From Pleodorina starrii (taxonomy: Eukaryota > Chlorophyta > Chlorophyceae > Chlamydomonadales > Volvocaceae), in the NCBI GenBank assembly GCA_030267565.1, contig BRXU01000014.1:2818501-2882500 (forward strand): DNA of 64,000 nucleotides. The letters are read 5' to 3'. The position numbers and the translations under genes were made by a program. Each line of letters begins with the position of its first letter. Position 1 is the first letter of the stretch. Below, in pieces: positions 23,401 through 32,983 of the stretch. The notes beneath the pieces are model-generated. The model did not search any database, had not been told where the DNA came from, and was given only the letters and a program-made list of their open reading frames with translations.

Positions 23401-24107
23401 ACAATTACTCGGCGCCGCCGCCGCCGCCGCAGCAGCAGCAGCATCAGCAGCAGCAGGCGCAGACATACCACCAGCAGCAACAGCCGCAGTACGGGCAGTA
23501 TCAGCAGCAGTACCAGCAGCACTACCGACAGCAGTACGAGCAATTCCAACACCAATACCAGCCGCAGGGGCAATCGTCGTATCAGCAGCAGCAGACGCAG
23601 CGGTACGGGCAAGTATATCAGCAGCAGCAGCAGGCGCAGCAAACGCAGCAGCTGCTGCGAGATCTGGCGGGCGTGTCGCTTGGTTCGTACGGCACTGGCG
23701 GTGGGCTGGGGACGGGCGCGGCAACACAGACCCATGGGTCAGCTGCTGCGGCTGCGAGCGCCAACCCAATGGGTGCCAACGCGGCCCCCGCTCCCGCGGG
23801 TACGTCCGCTGGCGGGACGCCCACGGCGGGCGGCTGGCCGGGAGCCGCCAGTTCGATGTTCTCGTACGGCATGTACGGCAATGCGGTGCCGTACGGTACT
23901 GCGGCGGCTGCGCAGCCGTTTGCGGCGGGTGACTTCGAGGCCGGGTCCAGCTGGGCGGGTGCGATGGGGGAGGGGCAAGGCGTGGGCGCGTCGTCCGCGT
24001 ACGTTGCCGCGCTGGCCGCCGCCGCAGCCTCTGCGGCGGCCGCCGCGGGACCCAGGGTCGGGTCAGGGGCCGCGGGGATGGGCTCCCAGCACACCTTAGG
24101 GCGATAG
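15738..24107 (+). CDS. Large J-domain co-chaperone with FN3-like, coiled-coil, UIM and Gln-rich regions
   Basis: J-domain (Hsp40) protein, expected to stimulate an Hsp70. Twelve exons: 15738-15785, 15994-16046, 16269-16317, 16731-16879, 17321-17544, 17762-17827, 18154-18272, 18451-18650, 18897-19074, 19399-19851, 20088-20822, 21186-24107; 1731 residues. J domain 1-65: ALSELGLGEGASEDDIKKAY, KLALQW-HPDKN (HPD at 35-37, split by an intron), FQMISAAYARLS. Then an acidic block, a Gly/Met/Arg-rich stretch (residues 100-175), and a fibronectin-III-like domain at about 278-372 (FELDYKRAGETAW ... FDVGNLASGTRYVFRGRA). Next a basic KSKKKKGKGGKAGK, a charged coiled coil (514-560), and a ubiquitin-interacting motif at 759-777 (EDLELEMAIAASLKSAEQE). 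About 950 residues of Ala/Pro/Gln low complexity follow, with a Gln/Tyr-rich prion-like part at about 1490-1590. Intron 3 uses a GC donor. J plus UIM recalls DNAJB2, suggesting delivery of ubiquitylated clients; this is inference. Confidence 0.88.
20024..20053. repeat. CAGT tetranucleotide run in intron 10 of the J-domain gene
   Basis: Six to seven CAGT units followed by CAATCAGACA, about 35 bases before the acceptor of exon 11. Confidence 0.8.
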
Positions 24108-24292
24108 ATGGGTGCACCGCGCGGCAGGTATGAAGATCTCCTTTTCAGAAAACGTCTACGCGTCTGGCAGCTTCGGGGGCTCTGGGCCGTGGGGAGCGAT
24201 ACTACCACTAACAGGGGCGTATCGGACTGATGGCTGATGGCGGTGCGCCCCGGGGCTGGTGGGGCACGTCTGCAGCCTTACCGATTTGCATG

Positions 24293-24297
24293 TGTAA
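24293..24297 (+). promoter_or_regulatory. Candidate poly(A) signal TGTAA of the J-domain gene
   Basis: GCATGTGTAAATTAG, 186 bases after the stop codon at 24107, in a less GC-rich context. Confidence 0.45.
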
Positions 24298-26325
24298 ATT
24301 AGTTACAACTAGTAAGCTATATGTCAGGCGCGTCGAGTGTCGTCTGTGTGTGTTTTTGTTTGTGGCTCCGTACGCTTGTGTGCGGCTCCGTATGTGTGTG
24401 GTGGCGGGAGGGTGGTCGCTGGAAGGGCGGGGGGCCAAAGAAGTTGCTCTTGCCGCGGCTTGCTGCAGGATGTGGGACCGGTCTTCCCCCATGCGTTTGG
24501 CTGCCGTTGGTTACCGTTGTGCCAACTGCTTCCAGGCACTGATATCGGCCCGGGGCGGGTTCATCTTGATGATGGGGGCCGGACGGCAGGGTTGGTGACA
24601 ACGACACGGTTGGCGGCAGGGTAGGGGTAGGGGTAGGCCCGGCTTTGCCTGCGTGTCGAGCAGATACAGGGGCCCAGGATTCCAGGTGACCTCGCGTCCG
24701 TTTACTTTCTCCCGCGTCCCGCCCTCTCGAGACAACCACACAGGCAGCACAGATAGATGCGAGAGTGCATGGCGGCGTCTCCGCGTGTGAGCTTCGCGCG
24801 TGGGGTCGGCGGGGGCGGGGGGTTTCCAGGGTAGGTGCGTGAACAGCGGGCGAGGGGAAGAGCAAGCGCCAAGATGGGCTCCGCTGTGCGGTCTCCCTGA
24901 TCCCACTTTGGGTGCAATCTGCGGGCGCAGGCGGTGGTAACTATCGCAGGTTGGCTGGCTGGTTGAGATGCACGGCGCTGTCCCTCAAAAGGGAACGGCA
25001 CTGTGAGAAGCGGGAATCGGAAGTCGGCATCATTGAAACTCTGGCTCGAGCGCTCCCCCCCCCCAAAACATCGCACCGCACAAAATGCGGTGCGGCTTCG
25101 TCCGAGGCGGCTTGCAACACTTCCGACACCGACAAGATGCTGGGACGGTTCAACCGCGGGTCAAGCAGCAATGTCGGTAAAGTTTGGGAATGGGTGGGAT
25201 AACTTTAACAGTTCCGGAGGTTCAGCGGCTGTCGCAGCTTGATCATCAACGTCCGCAGTGACTCATTATTTTATAAAGGAGCATATCACTCCCTGAAACA
25301 CCCCCCCCCCGAAGCCCTCCCCGTCCCCTTGGGAAAGGCGCTGACCTGGCCTGAGCCGAGGCCGCGGGTTACAAACCGGAGGCAAACAATCCCGGCAGCG
25401 GGTCCTCTCCTGGCTGGCTAACGCATCCAGCCATCACGAGGTGCGTCGTTGTGAGGTTGCGGGCGTCAAAGCCGTTGAGTGCTCGTCGTGTTACACCTTA
25501 CAAGAGCACAATGTCATACAATCGTCCAACGGCTTACGGGCCGTGGGTCGGTCCCGTGCAGGGAAACCGAGGACAGTCCACAATCAAGTCGCGCAAGGTC
25601 ATCATCGTCTTCCCTTCCATGTCCCAATATCAGAGTCAGGGAATGCACTCGCGGCACGCGGCAGCACCCTCTCGCGGACCTCGAGCCATCCGCAACGCGC
25701 AGGACCACACGCGTCGCAAGAGGCTTGCGGCGAAGCCCACTGGGAACATTCCAGAAAATGTTCTACACATCGCTCTGAGATGCAAAGATCTTTCAGCGCG
25801 TCAGAGGCAAACTAAATTCGCGGACACGGTTGCACACAGTCACGGTCCCAAATCATCGCCTTCGCTTCGCTACAAGGTTGTAATGCAGCCGTCGGCCGCG
25901 CTGTTCGGATCCACCATACGGTATCTGCGGGCCACAATATCACGAGTTCACGCCTCGGGGCGACGCAGCCTCGGCGCTGGGTGTCGTTGCTTGTCAGCTC
26001 TGGCCGCCAAAGCCGTCGAATTGCAGGAGCTGCGTGCAGGGGGGCCGGGTCGGAAGCGCGAACGATATGCCGGGTGTTAAGTGCGGCAAAGTCAGGCTCT
26101 CGGTTGTGCGATAGGGAGTCGCCGTTTCGGCTAGGCCTGACCCACATCAGATCAGGTTCTTGCCGCATGTGGGTCAGGCGCAACTTGGCGCGCCTACCCC
26201 TGGTCGAGAGTCGTCACGTCAGTGCTAGCTGGGAGGTAGCAAGTTCGTATGCTGTAGGGCGAACAAATTTAAGGCACACGGCGAGAAAAACGCCCCATAT
26301 TGGCTTGGACGCCCGGCGAGCGCAC
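24298..26325. other. Convergent spacer with an interspersed element
   Basis: No gene recognised. It contains the 141-bp element described separately. TTACA occurs at 25491-25495 and 25498-25502 and could serve as poly(A) signals of the minus-strand gene that ends at 26326. Open frames in 25441-26080 are shadows of one another with no domain. Confidence 0.5.
25157..25297 (+). mobile_element. 141-bp interspersed element, inverted copy at 63860-64000
   Basis: Matches the reverse complement of 63860-64000 with only two mismatches over 141 bases. It ends in GCATATCACTCCCTGAA followed by a C-rich run. The 63.9-kb copy is also followed by C-rich sequence at the same end. The other end is not defined because the second copy is cut by the window. 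It could be a SINE, a MITE or the end of a larger element. Confidence 0.85.
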
Positions 26326-27004
26326 TCAAAATTCAGACCCAGATCGCAGGACACCCGCAACGGGGGCCGGAGGATCAAGCCAGGCAGGCTGCTGAAGCGG
26401 GGCGGTGTAAATTTGCTGGGAGCGCACGCACACCGGCGGATGAATGGAGCCCGGCGCCGCATGTGAGTGCAAACTGGAAGCATGCGCGACAGAGCCCTCC
26501 CTAAAACGCACTTGGGAGATGCGGTTCTGGAAGTTGAGGACGAGCTTGCCCAGGCGCGCCAGCTCGTTGAGGGCCTCGTTCTTCTCCGCCTCGGCGCGGT
26601 CGGTCACGGCGCCAATTTCATACTGGAGGTTTGCGACCTCCTGCGAAAAGGCAAAAGCAGGAAAAGGCAAAAGTGGGACAAAATTGATAATTTTTCTGTG
26701 GCTACTAACAGGCAAAGCCGAAAGCCACAAGCTTGGCCCAGGTGCCGAAATCGCGGGTGCGCAACGCAAAATGGTTTACCGTCTCGATTGCGCGAGCCCG
26801 CGGGATGCAGTTGGACCCGAAGAAGGCCTGAAGGTTGCTCATCATCTCGTTTATTTCCGGCATGATGAAGGACTCGGCGTCGCCCGTGCTATTGGGCTCT
26901 CCGCTGGGAGGGCCGTTAGGAGCCTGGGCGGCTGCGTCATCCTGCAGGGTCGCGTCGTTCTCCTGGTGAGCCGACAGGGGAGCTTGGTCAATAGTGTCCA
27001 TCAT
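26326..27004 (-). CDS. Small protein with coiled coil, function unknown
   Basis: Three exons, 27004-26729, 26640-26512 and 26415-26326, in phase 0 throughout, predict 164 residues. The N-terminal third is Ala/Asp/Gln-rich and disordered. Then comes a conserved-looking helical stretch (EINEMMSNLQAFFGSNCIPR, ETVNHFALRTRDFGTWAKL). Exon 2 is a clear amphipathic coiled coil (EVANLQYEIGAVTDRAEAEK then NEALNELARLGKL). Exon 3 is a short Pro/Ala-rich end. I do not recognise the family; size and layout resemble small coiled-coil subunits of kinetochore, BLOC-like or tethering complexes, but that is only a guess. The donor of intron 1 (GTGGCT) is weak, the acceptors (TTCGCAG, TCCCAG) are good. Two ATGs are adjacent at the start. 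It is divergent from the SGNH hydrolase gene. Confidence 0.55.
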
Positions 27005-28137
27005 GAGTTTCAGCAATCAACAAATCTCCAAGAACGGTACAAGCTATAGGTATTGAAGCGTATGTCGGAAGGAACACCCTCGCACCCTAGAGTGTGACCA
27101 AACAAAGGCCACAAAAACGAAGGCAATATCAATATGTTTGCCGCTCTAAGGGACTTGCGCTATCTTAGGCGCGCACGGCTTCCCACCAAAACCGTGAGTG
27201 GTAACAACCGACCTAACTGAAAGCGCCACGGCAAAGTTATCTTCAATCTTCTCCTTGTCTTGCATGCGTTCCAGAAAGCACTGACGAAATTATCGATGCG
27301 TTTGGCGCATGCTATGATTCGTGTACAGCATGGATGGAACATATCAGCGACGGTGTTCTTTTGCCCAATTGCCGTACCCCCCTGGCCGTACCGGTATCTG
27401 GAACTGGGCAGTGGGCACACATGGTGACATGGATGCCTTTCGGTGGTATCCTTCCTGCTTGATTGTGTATGAGACCTAGCACAAAATGAAGTTAGTCATG
27501 CGCCATGTTGTTCATGCGTTGCCTGCCTATCGACCCGCCTGTTGACCCGTTGTCGACCCACGACGATGGCTCCCTCGAGGCCTTCTCCAAATTACAAGGC
27601 AACAACCTGCAACTCTACTACCGAAAGAGGCAAGCATGTTCCGTTTTCGCGTCTGCTTCCTTCCGCGCTGGCTCCCCTGGGCAGCGCCTGGCGCGCCCGG
27701 GCTTGACTCCCTGACCAGGCGATGGGTTGGAGGATTGACGGCTCTAACTGCCGCGGGAAATCACCTCTGTGGTCCAGGCGTGCTCCTTGAGCTTCAACAA
27801 GTAAACACCTCATTAATGTAGTCAACATACTGTACTGAAACCCGTGCGATTGCGGAGCTTGTTCGGCACCCGTAGGCGCTCGTACAAACGGACTCCGGTT
27901 GGTACCGTTGAGCAGCAAGATATCAAACGTTCATTTCATTGACATTGCTGGCCTATCAATGGGAAGCTAGCAGTAATGGGGAGTTGCGATTAAGTGGATT
28001 TACACTGAGTTCCGATTTTTGCGTTTTGGAAACTGTGACAGCCGCGAGCCGTGACTGCACGCTTATCCTTGCATAATCATATGTCGAAAAATATGGTTTG
28101 CAAATTACACTGTACTGTAACTCGTTGTCGTTAACAA
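27005..28137. other. Divergent spacer upstream of the SGNH hydrolase gene
   Basis: 1.1 kb of moderately AT-richer DNA without a recognisable gene. Open frames (27505-27714, 27592-27918) overlap each other and lack motifs. Confidence 0.5.
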
Positions 28138-31100
28138 ATGATTGTTGCACACGAGCGCTCAATGTCGGGCACCAAGGGGACGAGCGCTGCGTGCATGCTC
28201 ATCATGCTGCTATTCATCGCCTCTGGAATTGTGGAATCAGGGCCTCTGCCGCAAATGGAGCACACAAAAGCCAACGGGGCTAGGTTCTGGCAGCGGCCCA
28301 CGCACCAGATGGCATCCGTGGAGGTCAACAAGGCTTCCCTCGGCGGCCTCCTCGCCCCACTTCTCAGCTACAAATTCCTGCTCCCGATGCCGCAGCTCCG
28401 CGCGGGCTTCGCGTACGCGGGGTCGCGCCTACGGCTGCGGCGGTTCGTGCGGGACCTGCTGCAGGGCCATCGGCCGCTCAAAATCGGCGCGCTAGGTGGA
28501 AGGTGAGCTTCAACGGGCGGGCCGAGCTGCTATCACCACCTCTACTAACCTAAAAAGCCAACGCCGCCGTGGTAAGCCGGTGATCCGTACATCAGTACTT
28601 ACAACTCCCTACCTACACCCAGACCCTGCTACTACCTGAACAAGTCGTGGATGTCGCTGTATGCCGCAGCGCCCCTGCCACTCAGGGCTGTCACCCCGTC
28701 ATTGAAGGTCTTCCCCCACCCCACACCGCCCTCGGAGCTCGCGCCCTCCCAGGAGCCCCTCCCGCCAGGCCCTCCCAGCCGCCAGCACACGCCCATGGAG
28801 ACCTCGGCCCGCGTCCTGCCCCGTGTGCGCAGCGTCACGGCCCCATCCCCTCTTCTGTCCGTTGCTTATTCAATAATCATCAACTGTATTTTGGATCACG
28901 TGCACATGCCCGCATGCCCACCTGCCCACCTGCCCACATGCGCAGCGTGACGTGGGGCCAGGGCGCGAGCAACCGGACCCACACCGGCTGGTTGGCGTTG
29001 GTGGCGCACTGGTTGGTGAGCAAATAGACGAGCTGGGCGCGGATGGAGGGCTGGGAAAACGGGGTGGAGGGAGTCAAAGAAGAAACCGCAGTGGAGGGAT
29101 GGGCAATGGTGATGTTGGTGGACGGAGGGGGGAACGGGGGACGGAGGAAGGGGTGCTGACCTGACCTGACCTGACCTGACCTGTCCCCCCTGTGCCCAGG
29201 CGGGCAGCTTCCCGTTGGTCAACATCACGGCCCGCAACGGCGCCGTACCCGCGACGCCCGCGTCGTACATGGTCATGTGCCTGGAGCATTACGTTGACCC
29301 GGACGTTGACCTGGTGTTCCTGGAGTATGTGCTCGACAACGGTGGGCGGCTGGTGGTTGGCAGTTGGAGGGTGCAGGGCGGTTCGCGGTTGAAGGACTCC
29401 TTGAATTATGTGTGTTGGGTTTCTCAGTGACAACGGTGGGCGTGAGGCGGACTGATCCATGGACGGGCTTGATGGGTGGGCGGGCAGCAGCAGTGTGGGA
29501 GGCTGGTAGCATGTTCGGGAGGTTTCGTCCTTCCTTCCGGCTTGCCCATGCTTCTACCCTTCCTTGCTCCTTCGTAGACCTTACCCCCTCCCCGTCCTCC
29601 CGTCCTCATTCCCTCCCTTCCCCCGTTCCCTCCCTCCCTCCCCCTCTTCCTCTTCTCCATCCACCTGTGTCTCACCGCTGTATTCCCTCTCCCCCTTTCC
29701 CCCGCTGCTGCTGGCCCCACACCACAAGGTCAGGCATGCAGGACGACGTGTTTAACAACGAAATCGTTGCGGTGATGGAGCGACTCATTCGGAAGCTGCT
29801 GGACCTGCCTGGACATCCCGCAGTGGTACTCATGCAGGTGTGAGTTGGTTGGCTGGTTGGTTGGTTAGTAAGTTGGTCGGTTAGTTGGTTGGTTTGGCCC
29901 GTGGAGGTCGCAGGCGCGGGAAGATGCTCGCTGTTGGTTGGTTGGCCAGTCGGGGGTTTCAGGGCGGACGGAGCTGTCCGCGGCTCCTTGGCGCGCTAAG
30001 GACAAGAAGGCCGACCCACCGCACGACCGCGACCGCGCGGCGGACGCAGCTCTCTCCTGTGGGGTGATCAACACCTTTATACGGGTATGTAGGGTTTTAG
30101 GGTTTAAGGGTACTAGCCCCCCCCCCACCACCACCACCACATATATCTGGGTAAGCACCACCCAGCCCCGCCGCAAACATCGCCACGTCGCCGTCACCGC
30201 CACCGCCGCCGCCTCCCCTGCCGCAGGTTCTCCCCCCCGGCATGGCGACGAGGGGCTACTTGGGTGCTGTGGGGTTCCAACACACATTGGAGGACCTGGA
30301 GGGTGCGGGGTGGGGGTGGGGGGGGTGGGTGGTGGGGGGTGGGTGGGTGGGTGGGGGTGGGTGGGTGGGTGGGTGGGTGGGTGGGTGGGTGGGTGGGTGG
30401 GTGGGTGGGTGGGTGGGTGGGTGGGTGGGTGGGTGGGTGGGTGGGTGGGTCGAGGTGAGGTGAGGGTGGGGGGGTCGAGGTGAAGCGAGATGGGGCGAGA
30501 TGGGGGGCGGGTACCGCTAACACAGCGGGACAGATGAGACCTCCGCTGTCTTCCCCCTCCCCCCTCTTACGGGAGCTGTGTCGGCCCCTGCATCGCCCGG
30601 CACCTGTGTCCAGCGCCCGGCCCGACCCGACCCGACCCGACCCCGCCCGTGTCGTCGTACAGGTTCGTTAGCGCAGTACTACGACGTGCAGTACCTGTCG
30701 TTGCGTACGGCAGTGTACCACCTGGCCGCCCTGGAAAGCGAGGGCTTCCGCCGGGATCAACTCTTCGTTGATCAATACCCGGTGGGTTGGGGGGTGGGTG
30801 GGTGAGTGACGTCAAGGGCCCATTTCCAACGCACACACACACCCTTCCAACCCCCCCAGCCGCCGCCGCTTGTCCAAACAGCGCAGACACCCCCGCCCCA
30901 CCCTCTCAGCCCCTCTTGTCTCCCTTTTAACGACATAACTCCTCCCACCCCTCAACGACTTAACTCCTCCCGCAGCGCGCTTTCCTGCTTGCCTTCACCT
31001 TCGCCATCGCCTTCGCCTTTTAGTTTTTAGTTTCTCTTTGATTTGATCCCTCTCTGTTTGATCCTTCTCCGTTTGATCCCTGTCGGCGCACAGAGCGACG

Positions 31101-32983
31101 CTGGCCACCGGATCATGGCAGATCTGGTGGCGTACATGATCCAGGATACGGCACTGGACCTGGTGATGGATCCGTTCTCGACGGACGAGATCTCGGCGCT
31201 GCAGAAGCGCCTGCCGGATCCAATGTACGACGGTGAGAGATGGGCGGGAGGCGGCCGGGCCGTGACCCGGGAGGGAGACACTCCCCGGTATGGGAACGGA
31301 AGGAGGAGCGAGACGAGGCGGGGAAAGGGCGAGAGTGCGAAAGACACGGGAGCACGGGAGGTACCGGTAGATACACACGGGTTGGGGAGTCGAAGGGGTT
31401 TGGGAGTCAGGAGGAGGGAGTGGCCTGGCGCGGGGGAGGGCGACCTGACGGCCTGGCGGGTGTCTTGAGGTCAGGGTTGGCAAGGGCGGTGGTGGGAGCG
31501 GCGCCGTATGGGGGCACGGGTGTGTGTGTGGGGGGCAACATTACGGTCCGGTCCAGGACGACGTATTTCGGCCCCCACTTGGCAGCTTGCTGCTCCACTA
31601 CCGCTCTTTGTCCACCTTCTCTTGCTCGCGCGCTTGCTCCCGACCCACACACCCACCGACCCACACACCCACACACCCACACACCCGCAGGCAACATTGC
31701 ACCCAACAGGACCCTCTGTCTGATCGGCCAGTTGCTCGTCCAGGCGGTTGCCTCCGCTAACGGCTTCGATTACGTCAACGAGGGCAGCGCCATAAGGCCC
31801 AAGTGGGGCTACGTGGCGCTCACCCCGGGTGCTCGACTGGTGCTGAGGTTTGACACGCGGCGACATCTGCCGGGAGCCAACCCCGACGAGCTCGTCGGGC
31901 TGTACCTGCAGTACCTCAAGTCGTACGAGCACATGGGCATCGCCAGCATCAGGTACGGCACGGTGCGGTACATCGTGCGTGAATGGTTGCGGCTAGAAGA
32001 GGGGCCTTTTTTGGTTTGTTTGGGAGCACGACGTCACAAGCCCCGTCCGCTCTCCGTCCTGCCCCGGCCTGAGCGCCTGACCTGCGTTTTCCCTTCCTCC
32101 CCCGCCCTGCCCCGCCCCGCCCCGCCCCGCCCACTGTCTGCTCTCTGCACCCCACACCCACACCTGCCCTGCCGCTCCCCTGCCCTGCCGCTCCCCTGCC
32201 GCTCCCCTGCCCTGCCGCTCCCCTGCCGCTCCCCTCCCCTGCCGCTCCCCTGCCGCTCCCCTCCCCTGCCGCTCCCCTGCCCCTCCCCTCCCCTGCCGCT
32301 CCCCTGCCCCTCCCCTCCCCTGCCCTGTCCTGCCGCTCCCTTGTCCTGCCCCTCCCCTGCCGCTCCCCTGCCCTGCCCCAACCCTCCCCAGCCCTCCCTG
32401 TCCACGTGTCCAGGTGCACCTCGGGCTGCAACTGCAAGGATGCGGAGGTTGATGCCCACATCCCCGAACACGGGTCTGGGGTGGGTGGGGTGGGGTGGGC
32501 GGTGATGTAATGGACCCTAATAGTACTTCACTGCGTATGGTTGTAGCTCTTGCCCAGCTGCCCTGCTGCTGCTCCGAGCCGGTGCCGCAACCCCGAACGC
32601 TGAACCTCCCTCCCTCCCCCCCTCCCTCCGCCCTCCACACAGACCTACCAGATGCGGCTGATGGTGAGCCAGTCGGAGGCCTGCGAGCTGACCACCACCG
32701 TCAGTGAGCGCACCAGCAGCGGACAACACAAGTTCAAGGCGCGTGTGCGTGTGCGTGTGTGTGAGGCTGTATGGCCCTTCCCTCCGCCTCTCCGCCGATC
32801 TGCCTGTCCGCCCCTCTGCCCGCCTGACCGCCCCTCCGCCCGCAGGTGTCCGGGGTGGTCATCTCCGAAACCCAGTCCTCGGCCAACATGCTTGACGGCA
32901 CCGCTGACCCTCAGGGCCGGCTCGTCTTGCACGACTCGGAGGAGGACAAGGACGTGCGCATGAGAAGGAGGAGGAGGCGGTAG
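28138..32983 (+). CDS. SGNH/GDSL-like hydrolase, probably secretory
   Basis: SGNH-fold esterase-type hydrolase. Eleven exons: 28138-28502, 28946-29015, 29200-29341, 29734-29837, 30227-30302, 30663-30781, 31094-31232, 31691-31952, 32414-32480, 32643-32744, 32846-32983; 527 residues. A hydrophobic segment (AACMLIMLLFIASGIV) near the N-terminus indicates a signal peptide or anchor; the second ATG at 28162 would give a more typical one. Block I is KIGALGGSVTWGQGA with nucleophile Ser122, whose codon is split by intron 1. The Asn block is ITARNGAVPATPASYM (Asn158), followed by VDPDVDLVFLEYVL. Block V is QYPSDAGHRIMADLV with the Asp294/His297 pair. A C-terminal all-beta-looking module with CTSGCNC follows, then a terminal Arg run. 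This arrangement matches algal and plant hydrolases with G-G-S and E-Y-x-x-N-D motifs, though here the latter reads EYVLDNG. Substrate unknown; a polysaccharide or wall ester is plausible. Donor of exon 10 is ambiguous within a GTGCGT run. Confidence 0.82.
29156..29180 (+). repeat. Five tandem CTGAC pentamers just before a splice acceptor
   Basis: CTGAC repeated five times, ending 19 bases before the acceptor at 29199 in intron 2 of the SGNH gene. CTGAC matches the branch-point consensus. Confidence 0.85.
30309..30450. repeat. GGGT tetranucleotide array in intron 5 of the SGNH gene
   Basis: More than 20 nearly perfect GGGT units in the sense strand (core 30336-30450), starting a few bases after the 5' splice site at 30303. 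The transcript would be able to form G-quadruplexes. Confidence 0.9.
32158..32385. repeat. CTGCCGCTCCC-type minisatellite in intron 8 of the SGNH gene
   Basis: Imperfect tandem units of 11 bp (CTGCCGCTCCC) mixed with CTGCCC and CTCCCC variants, filling most of the 3' half of the intron up to about 25 bases before exon 9. Confidence 0.85.

Noticed and set aside
23047..24117. 356-codon minus-strand open frame
   Set aside because: Antisense of the Ala/Gln-rich last exon of the J-domain gene; no motif.
28621..28720. Candidate exon reading CYYLNKSWMSLYAAAPLP in the SGNH gene
   Set aside because: It would break the nucleophile motif. The exon 28946-29015 restores GGSVTWGQG in phase and is clearly correct.
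30309..30450. GGGT array as a telomere-like or interstitial telomeric repeat
   Set aside because: The unit is a plain tetranucleotide, not the TTTTAGGG-type algal telomere repeat, and it lies in an intron.
31240..32505. 421-codon open frame across SGNH introns and exons
   Set aside because: It runs through the intron minisatellite; only the part 31691-31952 is a real exon, with GT-AG borders.
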